From assembly GCF_001720465.1 (NCBI RefSeq), contig NZ_CP017113.1:2232001-2296000 (forward strand): a stretch of DNA of 64,000 nucleotides, in the 5' to 3' direction. The notes under the pieces are model-generated. The model saw only the letters and a program-made list of their open reading frames with translations. It ran no database searches and was not told where the DNA came from. This document shows positions 28,655 through 39,938 of the stretch, piece after piece (the stretch's first letter is position 1; each line of letters begins with the position of its first letter). Made by a program: the position numbers and the translations under genes. The stretch comes from Porphyrobacter sp. LM 6 (lineage in GTDB: Bacteria > Pseudomonadota > Alphaproteobacteria > Sphingomonadales > Sphingomonadaceae).

Positions 28655-29865
28655 ACACCCCTCTCAACTCCTTCCGCACCCAGCCTGACGAACGTGGGCA
28701 TTTCGGCCAGTTCGGCGGTCGCTATGTCGCCGAGACGCTGATGCCGCTGGTGCTCGATCTCGAGCGCGAATACCGCAAGGCGCAGGCCGATCCTGCATTT
28801 CAGGCCGAGTTCGACGATCTGCTCGAACATTACGTCGGCCGCCCCAGCCCGCTCTATTTCGCGCCGCGCCTCACCGAGGAACTGGGCGGCGCGCAGGTGT
28901 GGTTCAAGCGCGACGAGCTCAATCACACCGGCGCGCACAAGATCAACAATTGCATCGGCCAGATCCTGCTCGCGATCCGCATGGGCAAGACCCGCATCAT
29001 CGCCGAGACTGGCGCGGGCCAGCACGGGGTGGCGACCGCGACGGTCTGCGCGCGCTTCGGCCTGCCTTGCGTGATCTACATGGGCGCCGAGGACGTTAAG
29101 CGGCAGTCGCCCAACGTGTTCCGGATGAAGCTGCTGGGGGCCGAGGTCGTGCCCGTCACCAGCGGCGGGGCGACGCTTAAGGACGCGATGAACGAGGGCC
29201 TGCGCGACTGGGTCGCTAACGTCCACGACACCTTCTACATCATCGGCACGGCGGCCGGCCCGCATCCCTATCCCGAGATGGTGCGCAACTTCCAGAGCGT
29301 GATCGGCAAGGAAGCCCGCGCCCAGATGCTCGCCCGCACCGGACGCCTGCCCGATCTGCTGGTCGCCGCGATCGGCGGCGGATCGAACGCGCTGGGGCTG
29401 TTCCATCCCTTCCTCGATGATCCGTCGGTAAAAATGCTCGGCGTCGAAGCGGCGGGCCACGGCCTCGACGGTGACGAACACGCCGCGAGCCTGCTCGGCG
29501 GATCGCCCGGCGTGCTCCACGGCAACCGCACCTACCTGCTGCAAGACGAGGACGGCCAGATAACCGAAGGCCACTCGATCAGCGCCGGCCTGGACTACCC
29601 CGGCATCGGCCCCGAGCACGCGTGGCTGAAGGAAAGCGGCCGCGTCGATTACACCGCCGTCACGGACGAAGAGGCGCTGGACGCCTTCCAACTGCTGTGC
29701 GCGACCGAGGGCATCATTCCGGCCTTGGAACCCTCGCACGCCATCGCAGCGGTGAAGAAGGTCGCGCCGACCATGCCGAAGGACAGCATCATCCTCGCCA
29801 ACCTGTGCGGGCGCGGCGACAAGGACATCTTCACCGTGGCGGAGCGTCTGGGGGTGGAGCTTTGA
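28651..29865 (+). CDS. trpB: Tryptophan synthase beta chain
   Basis: The 404-residue protein begins with [16 protein letters not shown] and binds PLP through Lys97 in [23 protein letters not shown] forms the phosphate-binding loop. It condenses indole and serine to tryptophan. trpF, trpB and trpA are together but trpC, trpD and trpE are elsewhere, as in other alphaproteobacteria. A small membrane gene separates it from trpA. Confidence 0.98.
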   Translation: MNTPLNSFRTQPDERGHFGQFGGRYVAETLMPLVLDLEREYRKAQADPAFQAEFDDLLEHYVGRPSPLYFAPRLTEELGGAQVWFKRDELNHTGAHKINNCIGQILLAIRMGKTRIIAETGAGQHGVATATVCARFGLPCVIYMGAEDVKRQSPNVFRMKLLGAEVVPVTSGGATLKDAMNEGLRDWVANVHDTFYIIGTAAGPHPYPEMVRNFQSVIGKEARAQMLARTGRLPDLLVAAIGGGSNALGLFHPFLDDPSVKMLGVEAAGHGLDGDEHAASLLGGSPGVLHGNRTYLLQDEDGQITEGHSISAGLDYPGIGPEHAWLKESGRVDYTAVTDEEALDAFQLLCATEGIIPALEPSHAIAAVKKVAPTMPKDSIILANLCGRGDKDIFTVAERLGVEL

Positions 29866-30107
29866 GCGAAGGCGGAAAGCAATACCTTCAGGACCAGCTC
29901 ATCGGCTGGCGGCGAAATGATCCTTGGGAAGCTTCACAACGCTTCTTCGTCGTTTTCGGCGTCGCGATGCTTGGTTACGTCGCCTGGGACTGGGTGGCGC
30001 GCGAAGAGATCAGATATGACCGCGCCTTCTGGCTTAGCCTCGCCTTCGCAACCGCCTTTGCTGCCTGTTCCATGATTTTCAAGATTAGGCCTGTTTTCCG
30101 CAAATGA
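29862..30107 (+). CDS. Small two-helix membrane protein between trpB and trpA
   Basis: The 81-residue protein starts at a TTG overlapping the trpB stop (TTGA) and ends overlapping the trpA ATG (ATGA). It has two hydrophobic stretches ([18 protein letters not shown] and [18 protein letters not shown]) and a basic end (KIRPVFRK). I do not recognise the family. The double overlap makes it very likely to be translated with trpB and trpA. Confidence 0.65.
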   Translation: MSEGGKQYLQDQLIGWRRNDPWEASQRFFVVFGVAMLGYVAWDWVAREEIRYDRAFWLSLAFATAFAACSMIFKIRPVFRK

Positions 30108-30889
30108 CCCGCTTCACCACCACCTTCGCCCAGCCCCGCCCCGCGCTCGTCTGCTTCATCACCGCAGGCGATGGCGACACCGCGGCCAATCTCGATGCGC
30201 TGGTGGAAGCCGGTGCGGACGTGATCGAACTGGGCATGCCCTTCACCGATCCGATGGCTGACGGCCCTGCGATCCAGGCGGGGAACCTGCGCTCGCTCGG
30301 AGCGGGGACGACCACGGCGGACGTGCTGCGCTACGCCGCCGACTTCCGCGACCGGCACCCCGATGTGCCGCTGGTGCTGATGGGCTATGCCAACCCGATG
30401 GTGCGCCGCGGGCCGGAATGGTTCGCCGAGGCAGCTGCGGCCGCCGGCGTCGACGGCGTCATCTGCGTCGACATCCCGCCCGAGGAGGACGACGCGCTCG
30501 GCCCGGCGCTGCGCGCCAAGGGCATCGCCCCAATCCGCCTCGCCACGCCGACGACCGACGCCGCGCGTCTGCCGCAGGTTCTCGCAGGGTCGGAAGGGTT
30601 CCTATACTACGTCTCGGTCGCGGGGATCACCGGCAAGCAGCAGGCGCAGATAGCCAGCATCGAAGACAACGTCGCGCGCATCAAGCAATCGACCGACCTG
30701 CCCGTCGCGGTCGGCTTCGGCGTGCGCACGCCCGAGCAGGCGGCTGAGATCGCCAAGGTGGCCGACGGCGTGGTGGTCGGCTCGGCGCTGGTGGAAATCT
30801 GCGGCGAGTATGGCGTCGCGGCGCCGGCCAAGCTAAAGGAACTCACTTCGGCTCTCGCACAAGCGGTCCATACCGCCCGACAGGACTAA
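30104..30889 (+). CDS. trpA: Tryptophan synthase alpha chain
   Basis: The 261-residue TIM-barrel protein carries Glu42 and Asp53 in IELGMPFTDPMADGP, matching the catalytic pair Glu49 and Asp60 of Salmonella TrpA. IVGSALV-type phosphate-site residues occur near the end (GVVVGSALVEI). It cleaves indole-3-glycerol phosphate and passes indole to TrpB. accD follows after 6 nt. Confidence 0.98.
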   Translation: MTRFTTTFAQPRPALVCFITAGDGDTAANLDALVEAGADVIELGMPFTDPMADGPAIQAGNLRSLGAGTTTADVLRYAADFRDRHPDVPLVLMGYANPMVRRGPEWFAEAAAAAGVDGVICVDIPPEEDDALGPALRAKGIAPIRLATPTTDAARLPQVLAGSEGFLYYVSVAGITGKQQAQIASIEDNVARIKQSTDLPVAVGFGVRTPEQAAEIAKVADGVVVGSALVEICGEYGVAAPAKLKELTSALAQAVHTARQD

Positions 30890-30895
30890 AGCTGC

Positions 30896-31750
30896 ATGAA
30901 CTGGTTCACCCGTGTCCGCAATTCGCTCGGTTTTTCGGCCGACAAGAAGTCCACGACCGAGAAGGACCTGTGGATCAAGTGTCCCTCGTGCCAAGAAATG
31001 CTGTTCGTCGCCGAGTACGAAGAGAACCTCAGCGTCTGCCCGAAGTGCGAGCATCATGGGCGGATCGGGGCCGATGCGCGCCTTTCGCTGCTGCTCGATC
31101 CGGGCTTTGAAGTCCTGCCGCTGCCCAAGGTCACCGAAGATCCGCTGCAGTTCAAGGATACCAAGAAGTACACCGACCGCCTCAAGGCGGCGCGCGCGGC
31201 CAACCCGCACGAAGATGCCTTCGTGGCCGGTTCGGGCACGATCGACGCGATTCCCGCAGTGGTGGGCGTGCAGGATTTTAGCTTCATGGGCGGCTCGATG
31301 GGCATGGCCGTGGGGCAGGCGTTCTGCGAGGGGGCGCAGAAGGCGCTTGATCGCAGCTGCGCCTATGTCGTGGTGACCGCTGCGGGCGGTGCGCGGATGC
31401 AGGAGGGGATCCTCTCGCTCATGCAGATGCCCCGCGCGACGGTGATGACCAGGCGGCTCAAGAACGCCGGGCTCCCCTACATCGTCGTGCTGACCGATCC
31501 GACCACCGGCGGGGTGACGGCGAGCTATGCGATGCTCGGTGACGTCCACATTGCCGAACCGGGCGCACTCATCGGCTTTGCCGGCCAGCGCGTGATCCAG
31601 GACACGATCCGCGAGCAGCTGCCCGAAGGCTTCCAGCGCGCCGAGTATCTCCACAAGCACGGCATGGTCGACATGGTCGTGCCGCGCCGCGAGCTGAAGG
31701 CGACGCTAGCACAGGTGCTCGACTATCTCGCTCCGGTGAAGGCGGCGTAA
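30896..31750 (+). CDS. accD: Acetyl-CoA carboxylase carboxyltransferase subunit beta
   Basis: The 284-residue protein has the N-terminal zinc ribbon with Cys29, Cys32, Cys48 and Cys51. The crotonase-like carboxyltransferase core follows ([39 protein letters not shown]). It pairs with AccA to carry carboxyl from biotin to acetyl-CoA in fatty acid synthesis. The accD-folC pair after trpA is a common gene order in proteobacteria. Confidence 0.98.
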   Translation: MNWFTRVRNSLGFSADKKSTTEKDLWIKCPSCQEMLFVAEYEENLSVCPKCEHHGRIGADARLSLLLDPGFEVLPLPKVTEDPLQFKDTKKYTDRLKAARAANPHEDAFVAGSGTIDAIPAVVGVQDFSFMGGSMGMAVGQAFCEGAQKALDRSCAYVVVTAAGGARMQEGILSLMQMPRATVMTRRLKNAGLPYIVVLTDPTTGGVTASYAMLGDVHIAEPGALIGFAGQRVIQDTIREQLPEGFQRAEYLHKHGMVDMVVPRRELKATLAQVLDYLAPVKAA

Positions 31751-31757
31751 CGCACTC

Positions 31758-33046
<1,289 letters not shown>

Positions 33047-33050
<4 letters not shown>

Positions 33051-34762
33051 ACCAGTTCTGGCTCCGGCGGAGGCGCATTCTCGGGGCGTCCTGACCGCAC
33101 CTGCCGCACCCATTCAACGACGCACAACACGACCGCAAACGCGCCGATGGCCGTGGTGAGCAGGAACACGTCGTAATAGCCGCGCTCCTCGATCATCTGG
33201 CCGAGCGCGGGCCGTCCCAAAGTCCCCACCAGCATCGTCAGCGAGGACAACAGCGCATACTGCACCGCGCTGTAACCCTTGGCCACAACACTCGAGAGGT
33301 AAGCGACGAAGGCCGCCCCGGCGATACCGACGGCGATGTTCTCCGCGCCGATGGCCAGCATGAGTCGCCCCATGCGCTCGTCCGCGCCGAACTGCTCAAC
33401 AAGCCAGGTGAAGCCGATAAGATCGCTCGCCAGCTGCATCCGTGCCCCGCCCACCGCGAGATCGGCGTAGAGCAGGTTGGTCAACGCCGCGATCACAGCG
33501 CCAAGCGTTAGCGTGGTCATGCGGCCGATCACAGTCAGCAGCGTGCCGCCCAGCGCCAGCCCAACGATCAGCGCACCGACGCCGAAAAACTTCGAAGCAA
33601 TCGCCACCTCGTCCTTGGTGTATTGCAGCTCGCCCAAATAGAACGGGTAGGCAAAGCTCCCCCAGATTGCGTCGGTGATGCGGTAAGAAAGCACCAGCGC
33701 GATCACCAGCACTGCAGCCCACTTCAATCGTCCGATGATTTCGGCAAGCGGCAGGATCAGCGCGCGGTAGCCGTGATCGAGCGCGACATCGAACGCACCA
33801 CTGGCTGGTGCCGCCTCAGCCAGCACGAAACGGCCCTGCTTGCGCATCGCTTCCAGCCAGCCGGCGATGAGACCGGGAATGACAACAGTCGCGATCACAA
33901 TCAGCGGGCCTATCTGGCTGACGAATTCGGTCGAATCCGGACGCGTCTCGGGCGTTGCGGCGAGCGAGCGGATCATGAAATCGAGCACCGTCACCAGCGC
34001 CCAGCCCCACAGCAACGCGACCGCACCCAGCGCATAGGCACGGATGCGCGGCGCGATCTGGCCAGCGGCGCGCAAAGTGCCGAGATTGGCCCGCTCGCTC
34101 TCGAGCGCGGCTGCGCTGCGCTCAGCATCGGGAGCGAAGAGGCCAAGGAAGCCCACGAACAACAGGATCGCGCCCATGCTGGCAAAGACGGTCGGCCATC
34201 CCATCCGTTCTGCCATAAACAGCGCGAGCGCCCCGCCGACCAGAGCGGCGACACGGTAGCCCATCTGGAACACGGTCGAAAGGATGTCGATCGTCGCCAC
34301 TTCGTCCGCCACATCGACACGCCATGCATCGATTACCACGTCCTGTGTCGCAGAAGCGAAGGCTCCAATCCCAGCAAGCAACGAGAACACCCCGAGCGAA
34401 GACAGCGGATCAAGCGCGGAAAGCAGCACAAGAATGCCCCCGAGCAACAATTGCGCGGTTACGATCCACTGCTTGCGCTTACCCAGCCGCCTGAGAAGGG
34501 GAACATCCACGCGGTCAAGCGCGGGCGACCACAGGAACTTGAAGGCATAGGCGAGGCCAATCAGCGAGAACACGCCCATCGTCTCGACATCGACCTGGGC
34601 GTCGGTCAGCCACGCATATAGCGTGCCGAGCAGGAGCGCATAAGGCAGCCCGCTGGCGAAACCGAAAAGCAGCACATAGCCGGTCTTGGGATGGCGCAGC
34701 GACGCCGCTAGCGTCAGCCAGCGCGACATACGCGAGGGTGTCTCCACGGCAGCGTTGGCCAT
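33047..34762 (-). CDS. ampG: AmpG-family muropeptide permease (MFS)
   Basis: The 571-residue protein begins its core at [20 protein letters not shown] and has [30 protein letters not shown] and [13 protein letters not shown], hallmark AmpG sequences. It has at least 12 hydrophobic segments, with an extra ~70 residues compared with the E. coli protein, mainly in the central loop. AmpG imports anhydromuropeptides for cell wall recycling. It converges with folC and diverges from the Rieske gene. Confidence 0.92.
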
Positions 34763-34855
34763 TTATGCTCCCACAGTCTCCGAGAGCCGAGAGGCGTTTG
34801 CTCTCAGCCTGTTTCATGTCACACTAGTCTGGGTCGAGAGGATGAGAAAAGAGCG

Positions 34856-36016
34856 ATGAACGCTGCCACAACAGATATGCCCCGATTGAGTCCGACACCC
34901 GGACAACTCGCTCTAGCCGAAGCGATCCGTGATGGGGTTGGCAGGCAAGCGGGCGGGATCCAGACGGTGCCGGCGGCGAACTACACCTGTCCCGATCACT
35001 TCGCCCGAGAGAAAGCAGCGCTGTTCGACCGGTTGTCCCAGGTCCTCGCCCCGTCAGCCCTGCTGCCCGAGGCAGGCATGGCTGTGCCGCACGATGCCAC
35101 GGGACGGCCGCTCCTTGTTACCCGCGACAATGATGGCAAAGCGCATGTCTTCCTAAACGTCTGTCGCCACCGCGGCACACGGCTGGTTGAAGGAAGCGAG
35201 GTGCAATGTGCAAAGCGGCTCGTGTGTCCCTATCACGCCTGGACCTACCGGCTCGACGGCGGCTTGATGGCCCTGCCCCGGCCCGAAACCTTCCCAGGGC
35301 TCGACAAGGCAGATTATGGCTTGGTCGAACTTCCCAGTCTCGAGGCAGGGGGACTTATCTGGTTTGCGCCGCAAGCGGGTGCCGATTTCGGCGATGCTGC
35401 AAAGCTCGGCATCGATCTCGATGCATTCGGCCTGCCACAAGCGCACTTGTTCCGGCGCAAGCTCCACAGCGTGCAGGGCAACTGGAAGCTCATCATGGAT
35501 GCCTTCCTCGAAAGCTATCACGTTACCCGCCTCCACGCTGCCACCATCGGCCCGTTTTTCAAGGATGGAATCACTGCGGGCGACCAGATCGGCCCGCACC
35601 AAAGGTCAGCAGTCGGCCGGCTGGAGGAAATGGAGGGCATCGACCTCACCGACATGGCGCAGCTGCGCCGCGTCGTGACCTTCGCCTACCAGTTGCTCCC
35701 CGCGACCATCATCGTGCCCAGCCCGGATTACGTGAACGTGATGGTACTCATGCCGCAGGCCGCCGATCGGACGATGGTCGAAGATTTCATGCTGATCCCT
35801 GAAGCACCCCAGAGCGAAAAAGCGCTGGCACATTGGGAAAGGAGCTGGAACCTGCTCGATGGCGGGGTCTTCGCCTCGGAGGATTTCCGCGCGGCCGAGC
35901 TTGGCCAACAAGGTCTGGCGAGCGGCGCTGTGAGCCATATCACGCTCGGCACGCTCGAAGGCGGTATCGCGCGGTTCGACCAGATTGTCAGCGAAGCCTT
36001 GCGGGCGGCCAATTGA
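34856..36016 (+). CDS. Rieske-type aromatic ring-hydroxylating oxygenase, alpha subunit
   Basis: The 386-residue protein holds a complete Rieske [2Fe-2S] site: Cys103 and His105 in NVCRHRG, and Cys124 and His127 in CPYHAWTY. The mononuclear iron site is His222 and His227 in ESYHVTRLH, with an Asp probably in [11 protein letters not shown]. Such oxygenases need a separate reductase, which is not in the window. The substrate is unknown; choline or glycine-betaine type or aromatic substrates are possible. Confidence 0.9.
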   Translation: MNAATTDMPRLSPTPGQLALAEAIRDGVGRQAGGIQTVPAANYTCPDHFAREKAALFDRLSQVLAPSALLPEAGMAVPHDATGRPLLVTRDNDGKAHVFLNVCRHRGTRLVEGSEVQCAKRLVCPYHAWTYRLDGGLMALPRPETFPGLDKADYGLVELPSLEAGGLIWFAPQAGADFGDAAKLGIDLDAFGLPQAHLFRRKLHSVQGNWKLIMDAFLESYHVTRLHAATIGPFFKDGITAGDQIGPHQRSAVGRLEEMEGIDLTDMAQLRRVVTFAYQLLPATIIVPSPDYVNVMVLMPQAADRTMVEDFMLIPEAPQSEKALAHWERSWNLLDGGVFASEDFRAAELGQQGLASGAVSHITLGTLEGGIARFDQIVSEALRAAN

Positions 36017-36035
36017 GCGCCTAGGCCGCGCGGCC

Positions 36036-36815
36036 ATGCCCACCCAGCCCCCCCGCTCCGCTGACCGCCCCGATGGCGACCGTATCGCCAAGCTGCTCGC
36101 CCGCGCGGGCGTCGCCAGCCGCCGCGAGGTCGAACGCATGATTGCCGAAGGGCGCGTGGCGATCGAGGGCAAGCCCGTCACGACCCCCGCCACGATCCTC
36201 ACCAGCCTCAAGGGTGTGACCGTTGACGGCAATCCCGTGGCCGCGGCCGAGGCAACCCGCCTTTTTGCCTTCCACAAGCCGACAGGCCTGATCACCGCCG
36301 AGCGTGATCCTGCGGGCCGGCCGACGATCTATACCGCGCTGCGTAACGCCCTGCCCAAAGGCACGCCGCGGCTCATGCCGATCGGGCGGCTCGACCTTAA
36401 TACCGAAGGGCTACTGCTGCTCACCAATGACGGCGGCATCAAGCGCACGCTTGAACTGCCTGCGTCAGGCATCCCGCGCACCTATCGCGCGCGCGCCTTT
36501 GGCGAAGTTACGCAGGCCCAGCTTGAAGACCTGATGGACGGGGTCGAGATCGAAGGCGTGCGCTACGGCTCGATCGACGCCAATCTCGAACGCTCTTCAG
36601 GCCGCAACCTGTGGATCGAGATGACCATCACCGAAGGCAAGAACCGCGAAGTGCGGCGCGTGCTCGAATTTCTCGGCCTCAAGGTCAATCGCCTGATCCG
36701 CATCGGCTATGGTCCGTTCCACCTCGGCGATCTGCCCCGCGGTCAGGCGGTCGAACTGAAGGGCAAGCCGGTCGAACGCTTTCTTGGCGATCTCGCCAAA
36801 GGGCAGAAGCGGTGA
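36036..36815 (+). CDS. Rsu/Rlu-family pseudouridine synthase
   Basis: The 259-residue protein starts at MPTQPPRSADRPDG. It has an N-terminal S4 domain (RIAKLLARAGVASRREVERMI). The catalytic domain has GRLDLNTEGLLLLTNDG with the active-site Asp, and KNREVRRVLEFLGLKVNRLIRI. This is the RluB/RsuA type; which uridine in 23S or 16S rRNA is modified cannot be told from sequence. Its stop overlaps rsmD (GTGA). The open frame upstream to 35985 lies within the Rieske gene. Confidence 0.93.
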   Translation: MPTQPPRSADRPDGDRIAKLLARAGVASRREVERMIAEGRVAIEGKPVTTPATILTSLKGVTVDGNPVAAAEATRLFAFHKPTGLITAERDPAGRPTIYTALRNALPKGTPRLMPIGRLDLNTEGLLLLTNDGGIKRTLELPASGIPRTYRARAFGEVTQAQLEDLMDGVEIEGVRYGSIDANLERSSGRNLWIEMTITEGKNREVRRVLEFLGLKVNRLIRIGYGPFHLGDLPRGQAVELKGKPVERFLGDLAKGQKR

Positions 36816-37366
36816 GAATCATCACCGGCCAGTGGCGCGGGCGCAAGCTGGTCGCCCCCAAGGGCGATGCCACCCGTCCGACCGCCGACCGGATGCGCGA
36901 GACACTTTTCGCGATGCTGATCAGCCGGCTCGGCAGCCTCGAAGGCTTGCAGGTGGCCGACCTGTTTGCGGGTTCGGGCGCGCTTGGGCTGGAAGCGCTT
37001 TCGCGCGGGGCGGCCACCTGCCTGTTCGTGGAACAAGACCGCGCCGCGCTTGATGCTATCCGTACCAATATCGCGACTCTCGGAGCGCAGACCAAGGCGC
37101 GGGTGGAAACCGGGTCAGCGACGCAATTGCGCGCGGCCACCGCACCGCTCGATCTGATCCTGCTCGATCCGCCCTATCACTCGGGCGCGGGTGAAGTGGC
37201 TCTTGACCGGTTGCTGCGGCTCGGATGGATCGGGCCGCAGACCTGGGTCAGCCTCGAAACCGCATTCAACGAAGACCCCGTCATCAAGGGACTTACGCTG
37301 GATGCGGAACGGAAGGTCGGCAAAGGCAAGCTCAGCCTGCTGCGGCTCGATCCCGCCGCGCTCTGA
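36812..37366 (+). CDS. rsmD: 16S rRNA (guanine-966-N2)-methyltransferase RsmD
   Basis: The 184-residue protein starts at a GTG overlapping the previous stop. It has RIITGQWRGRKLVAPKG at the N-terminus, TRPTADRMRETLF, the SAM motif VADLFAGSGALGLEAL and the catalytic LILLDPPY. It methylates G966 of 16S rRNA. Coupling with a pseudouridine synthase gene makes an rRNA-modification pair. Confidence 0.95.
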   Translation: MRIITGQWRGRKLVAPKGDATRPTADRMRETLFAMLISRLGSLEGLQVADLFAGSGALGLEALSRGAATCLFVEQDRAALDAIRTNIATLGAQTKARVETGSATQLRAATAPLDLILLDPPYHSGAGEVALDRLLRLGWIGPQTWVSLETAFNEDPVIKGLTLDAERKVGKGKLSLLRLDPAAL

Positions 37367-37414
37367 GGCGGTCGGTCGATAAGCGCGATGCCGCAGCTTG
37401 CCCGCCGCGGCATT

Positions 37415-37429
37415 GTTCCCTACCTGTTC
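37415..37429 (+). promoter_or_regulatory. LexA (SOS) box upstream of pcrA/uvrD
   Basis: GTTC-N7-GTTC, the alphaproteobacterial LexA site, ends 10 nt before the pcrA ATG. Its sequence differs by one base from the box before recA (55289-55303), which strengthens the call. Confidence 0.75.
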
Positions 37430-37439
37430 ACCTGATCCG

Positions 37440-39749
37440 ATGAGCACCAACCTGCCCTCTTCCGCCCCGCAGGCGCATGACTCCGTCCCTGCCTATGCGG
37501 CGCGGCTCAATCCCGCGCAGCGGGCGGCGGTGCTGGCGACCGAAGGGCCGGTGCTGATGCTGGCAGGGGCCGGCACGGGCAAAACCGCAGCGCTCACCTC
37601 CCGCCTCGCCCATCTGGTGGCGACCGGCCGCGCCTATCCCTCGCAGATCCTGTGTGTCACCTTCACCAACAAGGCGGCTAAGGAAATGCGTGAGCGGGTC
37701 GCTCACCATCTCGGCCCTCAAGCCGAAGGGCTGCCGTGGCTCGGCACCTTCCATTCGATCTGCGCCAAGATGCTGCGCCGCCATGCCGAACTGGTTGGCC
37801 TCCAGCACAATTACACCATCATCGACACAGACGATCAGCTGCGGCTGCTGAAGCAGCTCATCGCCGAGGCGGACCTTGACGAGAAACGCTGGCCCGCTCG
37901 TCAGCTGGCGGGTCTGATCGACCGCTGGAAGAACCGCGGACTCAACCCCGGCGATCTCGATGCGGTCGAGAACGAGGCCTATGCCAATGGTCGCGGCGCG
38001 GCGCTGTACGGACGCTATCAGGAGCGGTTGAAGGCACTCAACGCCTGCGATTTCGGCGATCTGATGCTGCACATGCTGAACATCCTGCGGCAGCACCCGG
38101 ACATCCTCGCCGATTACCAGCGCCGCTTCCGCTACATCATGGTGGACGAGTATCAGGACACCAACGCGGTCCAGTATCTTTGGCTCCGCCTGCTCGCACA
38201 GCAGCACAAGAACATCTGCGTCGTCGGCGACGATGACCAGTCGATCTATTCGTGGCGCGGGGCCGAGGTGGCCAATATCCTGCGTTTCGAGAAGGATTTT
38301 CCGGGCGCGGAAGTGATCCGGCTTGAGCAGAACTATCGCTCCACTCCGCATATCCTTGGCGCGGCATCAGGCCTGATCCGCGCCAATTCGCAGCGTCATG
38401 ACAAGACCTTATGGACCGAGCTCAACGGCGGCGAAAAGGTCAAGGTCATCGGCGTGTGGGACGCGCCAGAGGAAGCGCGCCGGGTGGGCGAAGCGATCGA
38501 GCGGCTCGAACGCGAAGGCGCCCCGCTCGACCGGATCGCGATCCTCGTGCGTGCACAGTATCAGACCCGCGAATTCGAAGACCGCTTCATCCAGATCGGG
38601 ATCGCTTACCGCATCATCGGCGGTTTCCGCTTCTACGAGCGCGCCGAAATCCGCGATGCGCTGGCCTATCTGCGCCTGATCGCCCAGCCACAGGATGACC
38701 TCGCCTTCGAGCGGATACACAACCAGCCCAAGCGCGGGCTTGGCGCCAAGGCGCTGGAACAGATGCACAGCCACGCGCGCCGCACCGGCCTGCCGCTCGC
38801 TGCCGCAGCGCTGCAACTGGCTGACAGCGACGAATTGCCCAAGCGCGCCGCGATCACCATCGGCGGGTTGATGCGGCAGTTCCTCGCCTGGCGCGAGGCA
38901 GCCGAGACACTTACCCCTGCCAACCTGCTGCGCCTCGTGCTCGAGGAATCGGGCTACAACGCCATGCTTGCGGGCGACCGCACGCCCGAAAGCGCAGGCC
39001 GCGCGGAGAACCTCTCCGAACTCGCCCGCGCGATGGAGGAGTACGAGACCCTCGGCGATTTCCTCGAACACGTCAGCCTGGTCATGGACAATGACCGCGC
39101 CAACGAGGGTGAGACCGTGACGATCATGACGATCCACGCCGCCAAGGGACTGGAGTTCGACAACGTGTTCTGCGTCGGCTGGGAAGAAGGCGTGTTCCCC
39201 ACGCAGCGCGCGATCGACGAAGGCGGGCTCGCCAGCCTCGAAGAGGAGCGCCGCCTAGCCTATGTCGCCATCACCCGCGCGCGGCGGCATTGCACCATCA
39301 TCCACGCAGCAAACCGCCGGATCTACGGACAGTGGACAAGCTCGATCCCCTCGCGCTTCATCGAGGAGCTGCCGGCCGAGCATATCGATCAGGAAAGCAC
39401 GCTTAGCGGGGGCGCATCGCTATGGCGGGCGAATTGGCGCGAGCAGGAAGATCCTTTCGCTCATGTCGCACGCGACTACCAGTCGAAGGCACAAACCCGC
39501 GGCCCCGGCTGGCAACGCGCCCTGACCTCGGGATATGAGACTAAACCGGCCCGTGTGCGCGAGAACACACGCTCGGCGGCGAGCTTCGCTGCCCCTGCCC
39601 GTTCGGACGTCGCAATCGGTGCGATGGTTTCACACGCCAAATTCGGAACCGGCTGCGTGATCGATCAGGAGGGCAACAAGCTCACCATCCTGTTCGAAGA
39701 GGTGGGCGAAAAGCGCGTCCTCGATAGCTTCGTCACCGTGGTGGGATAA
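37440..39749 (+). CDS. pcrA: UvrD/PcrA-type ATP-dependent DNA helicase
   Basis: The 769-residue protein starts at the ATG at 37440 (MSTNLPSSAP). Superfamily 1A motifs are clear: Walker A AGAGTGKT (42-49), VDEYQDTN, GDDDQSIYSWRGA, LEQNYRS and TIHAAKGLEFDNVF, plus VAITRARR. A C-terminal PcrA-type Tudor-like domain ends with VSHAKFGTGCVI. It unwinds DNA in nucleotide excision and mismatch repair and clears protein from DNA. An SOS box lies just upstream, so it is likely DNA-damage induced. The upstream frame to 37398 would run through that box and is rejected. Confidence 0.94.
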   Translation: MSTNLPSSAPQAHDSVPAYAARLNPAQRAAVLATEGPVLMLAGAGTGKTAALTSRLAHLVATGRAYPSQILCVTFTNKAAKEMRERVAHHLGPQAEGLPWLGTFHSICAKMLRRHAELVGLQHNYTIIDTDDQLRLLKQLIAEADLDEKRWPARQLAGLIDRWKNRGLNPGDLDAVENEAYANGRGAALYGRYQERLKALNACDFGDLMLHMLNILRQHPDILADYQRRFRYIMVDEYQDTNAVQYLWLRLLAQQHKNICVVGDDDQSIYSWRGAEVANILRFEKDFPGAEVIRLEQNYRSTPHILGAASGLIRANSQRHDKTLWTELNGGEKVKVIGVWDAPEEARRVGEAIERLEREGAPLDRIAILVRAQYQTREFEDRFIQIGIAYRIIGGFRFYERAEIRDALAYLRLIAQPQDDLAFERIHNQPKRGLGAKALEQMHSHARRTGLPLAAAALQLADSDELPKRAAITIGGLMRQFLAWREAAETLTPANLLRLVLEESGYNAMLAGDRTPESAGRAENLSELARAMEEYETLGDFLEHVSLVMDNDRANEGETVTIMTIHAAKGLEFDNVFCVGWEEGVFPTQRAIDEGGLASLEEERRLAYVAITRARRHCTIIHAANRRIYGQWTSSIPSRFIEELPAEHIDQESTLSGGASLWRANWREQEDPFAHVARDYQSKAQTRGPGWQRALTSGYETKPARVRENTRSAASFAAPARSDVAIGAMVSHAKFGTGCVIDQEGNKLTILFEEVGEKRVLDSFVTVVG

Positions 39750-39757
39750 GCGAAGCC

Positions 39758-39919
39758 GTGGCGCTCCCCGATCTGGCCGAATTTCTCACCATACCGGGTC
39801 TGAAGCCGCCTCTGGGGCAACATTGGACATGGTGGGTCCTGTGGCTGATTTGGACCGGGTTCTGGATCGCGCTTTTAGGACTGGCGATTTACGTCGTGGC
39901 CACAAAGGTGATGGCCTGA
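39758..39919 (+). CDS. Small Trp-rich single-helix membrane protein
   Basis: A 53-residue frame from the GTG at 39758 begins 8 nt after the pcrA stop. It has six Trp residues, and one hydrophobic stretch of ~30 residues starting WTWWVLWLIWTGFWIAL. It ends with a basic Lys near the C-terminus. The ribosome site is weak. I do not recognise it. It may be a real small membrane protein co-transcribed with pcrA, or chance hydrophobic coding. Confidence 0.4.
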   Translation: MALPDLAEFLTIPGLKPPLGQHWTWWVLWLIWTGFWIALLGLAIYVVATKVMA

Positions 39920-39938
39920 CCAAGAGACTGGCGGTGCG

